A stretch of 64,000 nt of DNA, taken from assembly GCA_964387205.1 (NCBI GenBank), contig CAYLVY010000004.1, positions 11,134-75,133 of the forward strand, read 5' to 3'. This stretch comes from CAIVAT01 sp964387205 (GTDB lineage Bacteria; Bacteroidota; Bacteroidia; Bacteroidales; FEN-979). Below, piece by piece: positions 52,055 through 60,202 of the stretch. Within the stretch, counting starts at the first letter, position 1, and every line of letters starts with the position of its first letter. Made by a program: the position numbers and the translations under genes. The notes under the pieces are model-generated. The model made no database searches. It saw only the letters and a list, made by a program, of their open reading frames with translations, and had not been told where the DNA came from.

Positions 52055-52999
52055 ATGGCAGAAATATACGACATCATCATTCTCGGCGGCGGCCCGGCAG
52101 GACTCACCGCCGGGATCTATGCCGCCAGAGCCAGAATGAAAACCCTCATCCTCAATGAAGGGACCATTGGCGGACAACTGGTGCTGACCCATGAAATTGC
52201 CAATTATCCCGGTGTCGAACCCATTAGTGGTTATCAATTGGGCTCCATCATGAAAAGACAAGCCCTGTCGTTTGGCTGTACCATTAAATCCAACCTTGGA
52301 ATCACTGCATTCGACCTCTCCGCCACGCCTAAATGGGTGGAGGTTAACGGAACAGATCGTTATCTGGCGACAACTGTCATTCTGTCACCCGGTGGGGAAC
52401 CCCGGATGCTGGGCGTCCCCGGCGAAAAGGAATTGAAGGGACGCGGCGTCTCCTATTGCGCTACCTGCGATGGCGATTTTTTCACCGGCAAAGAGATCGT
52501 GGTGGTCGGGGGTGGAAATTCGGCGCTGGAAGAGGCTGTCTCCCTCACAAAATATGCTGCAACAGTGACGTTGATCCATCAGTTCGACCATTTCCAGGCC
52601 TTTCCGTATGCCATCGCGGAAGCGAAAGCCAATCCGAAGATCAATTTTAAAATGGAGGCAAGAGTAACCCGGATCCATGGGGAAGAAACAGTGAAAAACA
52701 TTGAATACGTGCATATTCCGACAGGGAAAATTAAAAATATTGCTGCCGACGGCATCTTCATCTTTATTGGATATGTCGCACGGACCCACGGATTCGAAAG
52801 ATGCATCCGGCTCAACGACAGGGGGGAGATCATCACCGACGACCGGCTGCAAACCAATATTCCCGGCGTGTTTGCCGCCGGCGACGCCATTGCCAAACGG
52901 TACCGTCAGGTGACTACTGCCGTCAGCGACGGCACCATAGCCACCCTGAGCGCCATAGATTTTCTCAGAACAACCAACCCAACCAGTCCAATGTCATGA
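52055..52999 (+). CDS. trxB: Thioredoxin reductase (NAD(P)H-dependent flavoprotein)
   Basis: 314 residues. FAD-binding GGGPAGLTAGIYAARA, the redox pair CATC in VSYCATCDGDFF, the second dinucleotide site VVVGGGNSALEEA, and C-terminal TNIPGVFAAGDAIAKRYRQV. Standard low-molecular-weight TrxB plan. Whether it uses NADPH, NADH or reduced flavodoxin is not certain: the HRRDxFRA NADPH motif is not conserved (QFDHFQAFPYA). Works with the thioredoxin-like protein just upstream. Confidence 0.92.
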   Translation: MAEIYDIIILGGGPAGLTAGIYAARARMKTLILNEGTIGGQLVLTHEIANYPGVEPISGYQLGSIMKRQALSFGCTIKSNLGITAFDLSATPKWVEVNGTDRYLATTVILSPGGEPRMLGVPGEKELKGRGVSYCATCDGDFFTGKEIVVVGGGNSALEEAVSLTKYAATVTLIHQFDHFQAFPYAIAEAKANPKINFKMEARVTRIHGEETVKNIEYVHIPTGKIKNIAADGIFIFIGYVARTHGFERCIRLNDRGEIITDDRLQTNIPGVFAAGDAIAKRYRQVTTAVSDGTIATLSAIDFLRTTNPTSPMS

Positions 53000-53036
53000 A
53001 AGAATAACATCTCGTTTTTAATGACCATATGTTCAT

Positions 53037-53044
53037 TATATTTG
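53037..53044 (+). promoter_or_regulatory. -7 element for the Mrp ATPase gene
   Basis: TATATTTG matches TAnnTTTG, 25 bp upstream of the ATG at 53070. Confidence 0.55.
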
Positions 53045-53069
53045 CATTTTCATATTAATTGTTAAGTTC

Positions 53070-53876
53070 ATGAGCCAGTTGTTCGAAAAATTGCCCATGG
53101 AGGGCGTTAAAAACATCATTGTCATTGCCTCGGGAAAAGGAGGCGTAGGAAAATCAACGGTTGCCGCAAATTTGGCTATTGCCATGGCGAGGAACGGATT
53201 CCGCATTGCACTGGTAGATGCCGATCTTTACGGGCCCTCAATCCCAAAAATGTTCGGTATCGAAAAGGAGCGACCGGAGGTATCGGCGATTAAGGATAAA
53301 GAGATCTTTTTCCCGATTGAAAAATACGGCGTAAAGATCATTTCGATCGGTTTTTTCCTGTCTCCTCAACAATCGCTGATCTGGAGAGGCCCACTGGCCG
53401 CCAATGCCATTGTCCAGCTACTTGAAAATTCGCAATGGGGAGAAATCGATTATATGATCATTGATTTTCCTCCGGGGACGGGAGATATTCAACTGACAAC
53501 GGTTCAACGGTTAAACCTTGCGGGAGCGATTATCGTAACCACACCACAGGAGATAGCCCTTGCCGATGCCCGGAAGGCAACCTCGATGTTCCTGAACCCT
53601 GATATAAACGTGCCGGTATTGGGCATCGTGGAAAACATGTCCTGGTTCACCCCCGAAAAGCATCCGGATGAGCAGTATTTCATCTTCGGACAAGGCGGAG
53701 GAGAAAGAATGGCCGCAGAATTCTCTACCCGGGTGCTTGCCCGGATCCCCCTTGTCATGGAGGTCGGAACCGCCGCCGAACAGGGGAAAAGCGTATTTGG
53801 CCAGCAGAATAATGCAGTGGTCATGGCTTTCGAGCATCTGGCAGAACAGGTGGCCTCCATTACCAGCTTAAAATAA
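53070..53876 (+). CDS. Mrp/NBP35-family iron-sulfur carrier ATPase
   Basis: 268 residues. Deviant Walker A SGKGGVGKSTVAANLA, LVDADLYGPSIPKMFG, Walker B IDFPPGTGDIQLT and ENMSWFTPEKHPDEQYFIFG. It lacks the N-terminal MIP18/DUF59 domain and the CxxC of many Mrp proteins, as is common in Bacteroidota. Probable role: carrier or scaffold for [4Fe-4S] assembly. Single gene; converges with arsC. Confidence 0.9.
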   Translation: MSQLFEKLPMEGVKNIIVIASGKGGVGKSTVAANLAIAMARNGFRIALVDADLYGPSIPKMFGIEKERPEVSAIKDKEIFFPIEKYGVKIISIGFFLSPQQSLIWRGPLAANAIVQLLENSQWGEIDYMIIDFPPGTGDIQLTTVQRLNLAGAIIVTTPQEIALADARKATSMFLNPDINVPVLGIVENMSWFTPEKHPDEQYFIFGQGGGERMAAEFSTRVLARIPLVMEVGTAAEQGKSVFGQQNNAVVMAFEHLAEQVASITSLK

Positions 53877-53885
53877 CCTGTTCAT

Positions 53886-54326
<441 letters not shown>

Positions 54327-54340
54327 ACTACATTGTTGAC

Positions 54341-55039
54341 TCAAACGAAAAAAACCACTATGTAATAGATTCCCACCAGGATAAAGATCACCGCTACGAC
54401 CTTTCGAAACCAGCGTTCAAACACCTTGATACGGTCGTACAGTTTTCCTACATTGCCGACGGCAAACGCGATCAGCCACGCAAAGATGATTACCGGCAGT
54501 CCGGTTGCAAATGCATAAATAACCGGCAAATACAGCCCCCCGGCACTGGCAACGGTAATGGGGATCAGCATCCCGAAATAGAGCACACCGCTGTAAGGAC
54601 AGAAGGCAACGGCGAAAAGCATTCCGAGGAACAGCGCCCCCCAATAGCTTTTTCTCCCCTGTTCTCCGGCTTTTTCAGTCAGACCCGAAAATCCGGGAAA
54701 TTTTATCCGGATGAAATCCAGCATAAATATCCCGATCAGGATCAGCAATGGGCCGAGGATCTTCTCCCCCCACCCCTGAAAAAGCATGGAAACCTTCATT
54801 GTGCTGGCTCCCAGATAGAGGGTCACCCCGAGGCCCGTGTAGGAAACCGCCCTGCCCAGCGTATAGACCAATCCCTTCAGAAATACCCGCCTGCGGTTCT
54901 CCAAATCCCGGCTGATGAAACCAATGGCGGAGATATTGGTGGCGAGCGGACAGGGACTGATGGCCGTCATAAGGCCAAGGACCAGCGCTGTAAGGAAGGA
55001 ATACTGCGAATTTTCAAGAATCGTCTGCAGGTATTGCAT
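54341..55039 (-). CDS. ArsG-like CcdA-family membrane transporter
   Basis: 232 residues with six to seven membrane helices of the DsbD/CcdA family: GLMTAISPCPLATNISAIGF and, in the second half, LFAVAFCPYSGVLYFGML, each carrying a conserved Cys-Pro. Position between an ArsF-like protein and ArsC matches the ArsEFG-type arrangement, where ArsG is reported to extrude aromatic arsenicals. Electron transfer to the ArsF/thioredoxin proteins is an alternative role. 2 bp from the arsF-like gene. Confidence 0.83.
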   Translation of the reverse strand: MQYLQTILENSQYSFLTALVLGLMTAISPCPLATNISAIGFISRDLENRRRVFLKGLVYTLGRAVSYTGLGVTLYLGASTMKVSMLFQGWGEKILGPLLILIGIFMLDFIRIKFPGFSGLTEKAGEQGRKSYWGALFLGMLFAVAFCPYSGVLYFGMLIPITVASAGGLYLPVIYAFATGLPVIIFAWLIAFAVGNVGKLYDRIKVFERWFRKVVAVIFILVGIYYIVVFFV

Positions 55040-55041
55040 GG

Positions 55042-55461
55042 CTACTTCAGCATATTGTCCACCACTTTCCTGATCTCGGCTTTCAGCTTTTCCTGACTGC
55101 TGTTGGCGTACAAAAACGCTTTCCCGGTCAGATCCACTCGTTTTTCGCCCGATACGAAAAGCAATGCCTGTCCTTCCACTTTGTGCTTAGCACCGATCGC
55201 TTCACCCTCTTTTTCATCCAGGTTGACACTCGTAAAGGTGATCTGCCCGTTTTTGGAAAGTTCCGGATATTGCTTCAACAAGGTCTCCCGGGTCACTTTC
55301 TCGACATTGTTGCAGGTGGCGCAACGACGGGTGAAATGAAAATAAAACACCTCCACTTTTTTCGGTGTCAATGCCGGGGCTTCGCAAAACGCAGTTTCAG
55401 CGGCGAAATTGAATCCAGTCAGCAACACGAATGTCGCCAAAATACACATCGTCAGTTTCAT
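55042..55461 (-). CDS. ArsF-family thioredoxin-like exported protein
   Basis: 139 residues. A signal peptide (MKLTMCILATFVLLTGFNFA) is followed by a thioredoxin-like body with a redox pair in RRCATCNNVEKVT. Bacteroidota ars operons carry this ArsF-type protein next to the ArsG-type transporter. Likely periplasmic and redox-active, perhaps drawing electrons through the membrane partner. Confidence 0.8.
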   Translation of the reverse strand: MKLTMCILATFVLLTGFNFAAETAFCEAPALTPKKVEVFYFHFTRRCATCNNVEKVTRETLLKQYPELSKNGQITFTSVNLDEKEGEAIGAKHKVEGQALLFVSGEKRVDLTGKAFLYANSSQEKLKAEIRKVVDNMLK

Positions 55462-55471
55462 GATTTTCGGT

Positions 55472-55708
55472 TTACGCGGTTAATAACTTTTCAATCTCTT
55501 CCTGGGATGGCACTCGTCCCCTGACCAAAATTTTTCCATCCACCACCAATGCGGGAGTGGACAGCACTCCGTATTGCATGATCTCCAGGATATCTTCCAC
55601 TTTGCTGATGTTGGCCTCGATGCCCAGTTTTTCCAATATTGCCCTCGTCTGCTTCTCTAAGGTCCGGCAGTTGGGACATCCCGGGCCAAGAATTTTAATT
55701 TCCATCAT
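55472..55708 (-). CDS. Small thioredoxin-family protein (redox-active disulfide protein 2 type)
   Basis: 78 residues. CxxC near the N-terminus (ILGPGCPNCRTLEKQ) and cis-Pro in GVLSTPALVVDGK. Minimal thioredoxin/glutaredoxin fold. In the ars operon it may reduce ArsC or ArsF. Located 4 bp downstream of arsR and 10 bp upstream of the arsF-like gene. Confidence 0.88.
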   Translation of the reverse strand: MMEIKILGPGCPNCRTLEKQTRAILEKLGIEANISKVEDILEIMQYGVLSTPALVVDGKILVRGRVPSQEEIEKLLTA

Positions 55709-55712
55709 GATG

Positions 55713-56021
55713 TTATTGGTTATAAAAGTCCCTGAACAATGCTTTCGCCTCTTCCCATTTCTCGCGGTTGATGCAGTATTTGATATAGGGAGGATTAATC
55801 TCCCCCTGGATCAACCCGGAGTTTTTCAGTTCTTTCAGATGTTCCGACAGGGTGGACCGTGCAATGGGCAGCTCTTCCGCCATGTCGCCGCTGTAGCAGC
55901 ATTTATCGATATTACCTGCGAGAAAGTCCAGGATAAAAACCCTCACCGGATGGCCCATCGCTTTGGCATACCGGGCAATTTTCTCCTGGTTCCCGGTGAA
56001 ATACCTCTTCTCCGTGATCAT
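55713..56021 (-). CDS. arsR: ArsR/SmtB-family metalloregulator
   Basis: 102 residues from ATG at 56021 (MITEKRYFTGNQEK). An upstream in-frame start at 56075 lies before the promoter. Winged helix: LSEHLKELKNSGLIQGE is the recognition region. Cys pair in NIDKCCYSGD and a later YIKYC are possible arsenite ligands. It should repress the operon until arsenite or a related thiophilic ligand binds. A palindromic operator candidate sits directly over the promoter region. Confidence 0.9.
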   Translation of the reverse strand: MITEKRYFTGNQEKIARYAKAMGHPVRVFILDFLAGNIDKCCYSGDMAEELPIARSTLSEHLKELKNSGLIQGEINPPYIKYCINREKWEEAKALFRDFYNQ

Positions 56022-56032
56022 AATTTTTTGTA

Positions 56033-56050
56033 TTTCGTAGAAAAACGAAA
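56033..56050. promoter_or_regulatory. Candidate ArsR operator (inverted repeat)
   Basis: TTTCGT and ACGAAA, perfect 6-bp arms with a 6-base spacer, between the -7 element and the arsR start, over the expected transcription start. Confidence 0.6.
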
Positions 56051-56058
56051 CAAAGGTA
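56051..56058 (-). promoter_or_regulatory. -7 element for the ars operon
   Basis: On the minus strand TACCTTTG, matching TAnnTTTG, immediately beside the inverted repeat and 29 bp from the arsR ATG. Confidence 0.65.
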
Positions 56059-56197
56059 AGGAAATAGAAAATCAAAAATCAAAAATGTAAAGTAAAAAAC
56101 ATGAATACACATTATACATGTGATCTCAGTCAGATAAACACCACGTTTTCAAGGGCTTGTCACTACCGCAGCAATAGGATCAAAAAGGTGACCTGCC

Positions 56198-57994
56198 TTA
56201 GAAATCCTCAATCCCGTATATCGTCCCGTCGGCATTCCGGGTCGGTTGCCAGGTGCGGACATGGATGACGGGTTCCCCCGGATCTTCAAAATCGACCAGC
56301 AGGAATAAATAGCCCTGGTCGCCGTAATTGGATGAGTAGTAATTCTGCTTGATCTGGATCCCGAACAACTCCTTTGCACTTCCACCCTTGCGCACCAGGC
56401 TCTCTTCAAATTCGATATTGATAAACTCGTTCCCGGCGAAAGTGTGCTCCAGCGCCCTGAGATACTGCTCCTTGTTATACCGGTTGTACCGTACGATCGG
56501 ATTGTTACGGAAAAGGTTTTCCGCGTCAGGTTTCACCCTGACCACACTTCCGGTGATGATCAGGGCGTCGTCGGCGAAGATGCTGCGGATAAAATCGAGC
56601 CTCTTCAGGGCATAGGCCGTTTTGTAATGCTCTAAAAAACTGACCAGCGTCATCCGCTCAGTGGCCGACCAGCGCTGATGCGACAAAATACTCAGCAGTG
56701 CTTTCCCGTTCAGGCCAAACGATAATGTCTCTACCTTCATCTCCTCATTGAAATAGAAGACCACATCCTCCACGAATTTATTCGCGTTGTTGGGAAAGGA
56801 GAACGACATCACCGGGCCGCGGACCATCACCCCACGCCCCATCCGGATGGCGCTGAGGGTATCGTACCGAAGCAGCCGTGCCTGGCCGTACCGGAGCAGC
56901 CGGTCAAACACCTCGTAACCCCCGGGGGTAAAGAGGCTGGCAGCGCTTTGGTAGTTTTTATCACGGATCGATGTCAGTATCTTATCGATCCTGTTGCGGT
57001 ACTCCGGCAGTGTAAAGGTTTCGGCCATTTCCGGCGCGACAGGATGCTGCCGGGGTTCCTCCACCCCCGGTGGCCCGGAGCCCCCTCGTTCAAACTTAAC
57101 CTGGTAGAGGTTATTCCGGAAGGGAATCGCGTCAAGTTGAGCGAGAACATCCTCCAGTTCCCTGTCGATGCGTGCCTCTCCGGCAAAAATATATTCGGCC
57201 CTCACCTGTGTCTCCTTCTTCAGGTGTGCCTGGTCGCCGAAGAACTCCAGAAAACCGATGCCATCCTTTGCGCTCACCGATACAGAGAAATTTTTGCCGT
57301 CCCAATAAGAGTAATCGAAATTTTCCACCGGATTACCACCATAAGTAATATGCAGCCGAATGGTACGCTGGCCCGGCTCGTCTTTAATTTCAGCAGCATG
57401 TATTTCGATCCCCTCGAAAACCCTGCCGATGGTTTCGGGCAGGTAGCGCTGCAGGGGGCGGGAAGCATCGCCGGGCAGGGCGATCGCGGCGCCGTCGGGA
57501 TGGCTGCGAAGCAAGGTCAGCGCCCAGTAATAATATTTCAGGGCATCGGCCAGTCGTACCTCCTTCAGCGCTTTATCGGCCGAACGGGTGAAATCGAGTA
57601 TCTTCTCCTTCCGCTGCCGGAAGATCTCATCCACCTCGCTTCGCTTCACGTACCGGAACACCTTCGCGTCGGGCTCCTGGCTTACCACGATCCTGGCGGC
57701 CTGGTGAAGCGTTGCCGACGAGTAGGTGTTCACCACCTGCCGGCACTCCTCCGAAAAACCGCTCTTGCCCTCTTGCTTCATCTCCTCCTTCAGCATGGAG
57801 AACCTGCTCTCCACCGCCACCGATATCTGGCTGACCAGCATCGCCAGGGCCTGCTGATCGGCCTTATCTATGGTAACTCCCCGGCCCTCGCCCCACAGGT
57901 ATCCTTTGGCGTCGGATTTGATCTCGTCGATGGTTTGTGACCACAACAGGCAGGGAAATGAAATGAACAAAACGAGGTTGAATAAACGGGTCAT
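56198..57994 (-). CDS. Exported protein with LPP20-like N-terminal region
   Basis: 598 residues from ATG at 57994 with signal peptide MTRLFNLVLFISFPCLLWSQ. The frame is open from 58138, but that extension runs across a REP-like repeat and would bury the signal peptide. Residues about 20-150 resemble the LPP20 fold (YLWGEGRGVTIDKADQQALA, FRYVKRSEVDEIFRQR), followed by a helical segment (ALKYYYWALTLLRSH) and beta-rich C-terminal parts. Function unknown. Lying directly downstream of the DGR template on the same strand, it may belong with the DGR target as a surface complex. Confidence 0.68.
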   Translation of the reverse strand: MTRLFNLVLFISFPCLLWSQTIDEIKSDAKGYLWGEGRGVTIDKADQQALAMLVSQISVAVESRFSMLKEEMKQEGKSGFSEECRQVVNTYSSATLHQAARIVVSQEPDAKVFRYVKRSEVDEIFRQRKEKILDFTRSADKALKEVRLADALKYYYWALTLLRSHPDGAAIALPGDASRPLQRYLPETIGRVFEGIEIHAAEIKDEPGQRTIRLHITYGGNPVENFDYSYWDGKNFSVSVSAKDGIGFLEFFGDQAHLKKETQVRAEYIFAGEARIDRELEDVLAQLDAIPFRNNLYQVKFERGGSGPPGVEEPRQHPVAPEMAETFTLPEYRNRIDKILTSIRDKNYQSAASLFTPGGYEVFDRLLRYGQARLLRYDTLSAIRMGRGVMVRGPVMSFSFPNNANKFVEDVVFYFNEEMKVETLSFGLNGKALLSILSHQRWSATERMTLVSFLEHYKTAYALKRLDFIRSIFADDALIITGSVVRVKPDAENLFRNNPIVRYNRYNKEQYLRALEHTFAGNEFINIEFEESLVRKGGSAKELFGIQIKQNYYSSNYGDQGYLFLLVDFEDPGEPVIHVRTWQPTRNADGTIYGIEDF

Positions 57995-58083
57995 ATCTGT
58001 TTGGTTCTGCGTGAGTTTATGGATAAGGTTTTTTTCCGGAAATATTTTTGGGATTTTGTTTTCGTTTTTGATACCAATATGCC

Positions 58084-58096
58084 GTCCCTGCGGGAC
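58084..58096. repeat. REP-like hairpin
   Basis: GTCCC-TGC-GGGAC stem-loop within a context (CCGTCCCTGCGGGACTTGG) that I recall as a recurrent intergenic palindrome of Bacteroidota genomes. Only one copy is present in this window. Confidence 0.4.
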
Positions 58097-58143
58097 TTGG
58101 GGTCTTGTTTCGCTTGCCATTCCATTTTTGCCAATCATAACAT

Positions 58144-58151
58144 CAAAGATA
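58144..58151 (-). promoter_or_regulatory. -7 element, probable promoter of the LPP20-like gene
   Basis: On the minus strand TATCTTTG, matching TAnnTTTG. It would give a leader of about 140 bases containing the REP-like hairpin before the ATG at 57994. Confidence 0.45.
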
Positions 58152-58327
58152 TCAATTTTTTCAAATTTACAGAAACAACAATTGCATTACGCCAATTCCT
58201 CATAACGATCAACTATTTTCTTATTCTGACATTAATCCGGATTTTAAAAAACAAAAAAACCCGGTCTTCGCCTTCGGCTACCAACAGGGCTTTCCGAATT
58301 GATATTTGTTCCCCGAAAGGAAAGGGA

Positions 58328-58339
58328 AACCGGCCGGTT
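58328..58339. repeat. 12-bp perfect palindrome beside the DGR
   Basis: AACCGGCCGGTT is self-complementary and lies 4 bp from the DGR-flanking inverted element. Possible binding site or RNA hairpin at the 3' boundary of the template transcript. Confidence 0.5.
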
Positions 58340-58343
58340 CATG

Positions 58344-58370
58344 GGTAGCTATCCGGCCATACCTTTTGAG
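58344..58370. repeat. DGR-flanking inverted element, template side
   Basis: 27 bp ending exactly where the template/variable homology begins. Its 16-bp core GGCCATACCTTTTGAG (58355-58370) and outer GGTAGC are repeated in reverse orientation at 60044-60067 beside the variable region. Confidence 0.8.
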
Positions 58371-58500
58371 CTATGGAATGAACACCAGCCGAAAACCCAG
58401 ATTGTTGTTGCGGTTGTCAGGGTTGTTGTTGTTGCGATTCGCAGAACGGCAATTATCGGCGTTGTTGTTCCAGCTGCCGCCGCGATTCACGCGGTTGGCG
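58371..58500 (-). repeat. DGR template repeat (TR)
   Basis: 130 bp matching the variable region at 60073-60202 at 113 positions. All 17 differences fall on T of the plus strand, that is on adenines of the template in coding sense. Read in the target's frame the template is rich in AAC/AAT codons (runs of three and four Asn), giving maximal scope for adenine mutagenesis. Its 5' end overlaps the last 14 bp of the RT gene (58487-58500). No promoter of its own is seen; it is probably carried on the RT transcript. Confidence 0.95.
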
Positions 58501-59503
58501 CTCCTAAGCCGGTTTCCGGATTTCTAATAACATTTGATCTTAACGTTTTCGTTTGTGCATGTTGTGTAAAAGCAATTAATGGCAATACATGATTAGCGAA
58601 AGTCTGTTGATCCCAGTTCCCATGAATCAAAAAACTGTAATACTTCCCCATTTTTTGGATGAATCGTTTACGGCTTTGTTTGTTTAACCTTATCATCGTT
58701 GGAAAGAGCACAAAACCAAGAAACGGTAACCCTTTTATTGAATTGTGAATGCAAGGGGGTTTTAATTCAAGCCTCAGCCTTTCACTAATAAAACATTCTG
58801 ATTGCCGGTATTGTTCTAATACGACAGACTTATCACTTCCCCAAATTACCATGTCATCCATGTATCGCACAAAGGCTTTAATCCTCAACCGATCCTTGAC
58901 AAAATGGTCCAGGTAGGCAAGATAAAAATTTGCAAAATATTGGCTGGTCAGATTACCAATCGGGATTCCGAACCCGGGCATTACCTCATAACTGTCAATA
59001 ATACGATTAAACAAGGCCAGCAGTCTTGGATCCTTAAAAATTCTTTCCAATAGTTCCTTTAATCTCACATGAGGTATGGAATCAAAATATTTCCGAATAT
59101 CCATTTTGCAAAACCAATCATGATTTTGCTGCCATTGATAAGCCTTCTTGAGCGCAGCAAATTGGCCTTTCCCGATCCTTGTCGCGTAACTGTCATTTAT
59201 CTGAAATCGCTCAAATACAGGATGACAAATATTCATGATAGCATGGTGGATCACCCGGTCATGAAAGGGTGCAGCACAAATGATCCGTTCCTTTGGCTCA
59301 TAAATCCTGAAAAAGTGATATGCCCCGGGTTGGTAATTCTCTTCAAGCAAAGCATTTCTAAGACTCATCAGCCGTTTTTCTACTAATTTCGAAAAAATTA
59401 CTACATCCCCTTTATGCTCTTTCCCTTTTCGCGCACGGACATAGGCTAGCCTTAAATTGTCCATGCATGCAATGCTTTCAAATAAATTACCCGTCCTTTT
59501 CAC
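58487..59503 (-). CDS. DGR reverse transcriptase
   Basis: 338 residues from GTG at 59503 (read MKRTGNLFESIACMDNLRLA, the usual DGR RT start). RT motifs: KMDIRKYFDSI with Asp135; the DGR-type IGNLTSQ (182-188) in place of the QG of retroviral and group II enzymes; YMDD at 214-217; LKPPCIHNSIKGLPFLGFVL. No maturase or endonuclease domain, so not a group II intron. It copies TR RNA with errors at adenine, and the cDNA replaces the variable region of the target. Start overlaps the accessory gene by 17 bp; 3' end overlaps TR. Confidence 0.96.
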   Translation of the reverse strand: MKRTGNLFESIACMDNLRLAYVRARKGKEHKGDVVIFSKLVEKRLMSLRNALLEENYQPGAYHFFRIYEPKERIICAAPFHDRVIHHAIMNICHPVFERFQINDSYATRIGKGQFAALKKAYQWQQNHDWFCKMDIRKYFDSIPHVRLKELLERIFKDPRLLALFNRIIDSYEVMPGFGIPIGNLTSQYFANFYLAYLDHFVKDRLRIKAFVRYMDDMVIWGSDKSVVLEQYRQSECFISERLRLELKPPCIHNSIKGLPFLGFVLFPTMIRLNKQSRKRFIQKMGKYYSFLIHGNWDQQTFANHVLPLIAFTQHAQTKTLRSNVIRNPETGLGAPTA

Positions 59504-59957
59504 TATTCTTTTCGTGATGATACCTGTTCACTATTTTCAACCCGTATTTCTCCATTTTCTTCTCACCAAATCCCTTCACATTTTTTAACGTACGCTCCGA
59601 GATTTCCTTTTGTTTTGCCATGGATGCCAATTCCTGATCAGTGCAAACCGCATAAGCAGGAACTGCATCCTCAAGCGCAAGCTGTTTGCGGATTTCCCTC
59701 AACCTTGCAAAAATTGCAAAGGTTTCCTCATCCAGTTCCTGCTTATAATCAACCCTTACGGTTCCTGAAGATTGAACCGGAAAGGATGATTCGATAAACT
59801 TTACGCAAAAACACCAGAATGCGCCATGTTGAGTGCTTATCAATTGATGGTCAACCTCAAGCACATTATTGTGACGAAGAAACCTGTTCATCTCCTNNNN
59901 NNNNNNCTGCAGGGCACCGTTATCTCCAATGGGTATCGTAAAAATCCTGATTTGCAT
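59487..59957 (-). CDS. DGR accessory protein with HRDC domain, interrupted by an assembly gap
   Basis: About 156 residues from ATG at 59957 (MQIRIFTIPIGDNGALQ). Ten N at 59897-59906 fall after residue 17, before EMNRFLRHNNVLEVDHQL. The N-terminal domain has HGAFWCFCVKFIE; the C-terminal HRDC domain has FARLREIRKQLALEDAVPAY and LKNVKGFGEKKMEKYG. HRDC proteins replace the Avd subunit in some DGRs of Bacteroidota; they presumably bind TR RNA or DNA and help RT priming. Overlaps RT by 17 bp. Confidence 0.85.
   Translation of the reverse strand: MQIRIFTIPIGDNGALQXXXXEMNRFLRHNNVLEVDHQLISTQHGAFWCFCVKFIESSFPVQSSGTVRVDYKQELDEETFAIFARLREIRKQLALEDAVPAYAVCTDQELASMAKQKEISERTLKNVKGFGEKKMEKYGLKIVNRYHHEKNSEKDG
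59897..59906. other. Assembly gap (10 N)
   Basis: Ten N inside the DGR accessory gene. The frame reads through with ten bases, but the true length is not known. Confidence 0.98.
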
Positions 59958-60043
59958 TCGATCACATTTTGAAAAATGAAACGCTTGTTTTACTGTTCCT
60001 CCGCTCGTCCCTCGCTCCCTCACTGTAAAACCCGCTACCCCTG

Positions 60044-60067
60044 CTCAAAAGGTATGGCCCCGCTACC
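60044..60067. repeat. DGR-flanking inverted element, variable-region side
   Basis: 24 bp carrying the 16-bp core (reverse complement of 58355-58370) and the outer GCTACC arm. It lies 5 bp beyond the end of the variable region and target stop codon. Together with the template-side copy it encloses the RT, accessory gene and template. Confidence 0.8.
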
Positions 60068-60072
60068 GCGAA

Positions 60073-60202
60073 CTATGGAATGAACACCAGCCGAAAACCC
60101 AGATTGCCGTTGCGGTAGCCAGGGCCGTTGTTGATGCGACGCGCAGAACGGCAATAATCGGCGTAGAGGTACCAGCTGCCGCCGCGAATCACGCGGAAGG
60201 CG
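60073..60202 (-). repeat. DGR variable region (VR)
   Basis: Encodes the last 43 residues and the TAG stop of the target. Against the template it has 17 substitutions, all at template adenines, changing 12 codons: Asn to Phe, Ile, Tyr, Leu, Tyr, Tyr, Arg, Ile, Gly, Tyr and Gly, and one Asp to Gly (N to C order, the Asp change being tenth). Framework residues such as GGSW, CRSA and LGFRLVFIP are unchanged, and the final 33 bp of coding sequence are identical, consistent with an IMH-type initiation segment. Confidence 0.95.

Larger units (their letters stand above)
57995..58370. other. Intergenic region between LPP20-like gene and DGR template
   Basis: No convincing gene. It holds a REP-like hairpin (58084-58096), a minus-strand -7 match TATCTTTG (58144-58151), an A-rich stretch near 58250, a 12-bp palindrome (58328-58339) and one copy of the DGR-flanking inverted element (58344-58370). 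Confidence 0.7.

Noticed and set aside
57995..58138. 48-residue extension of the LPP20-like protein
   Set aside because: It would bury a good signal peptide and consists of translated REP-like repeat and low-complexity DNA.
58401..58436. GTT triplet runs read as a microsatellite or CRISPR-like repeat
   Set aside because: They are Asn codons of the DGR template on the minus strand; matching positions in the variable region differ only at adenines.
58487..59503. Group II intron or retron reverse transcriptase
   Set aside because: No maturase/endonuclease domain or intron RNA domains, no msr/msd; IGNLTSQ motif and the paired template/variable repeats identify a DGR enzyme.
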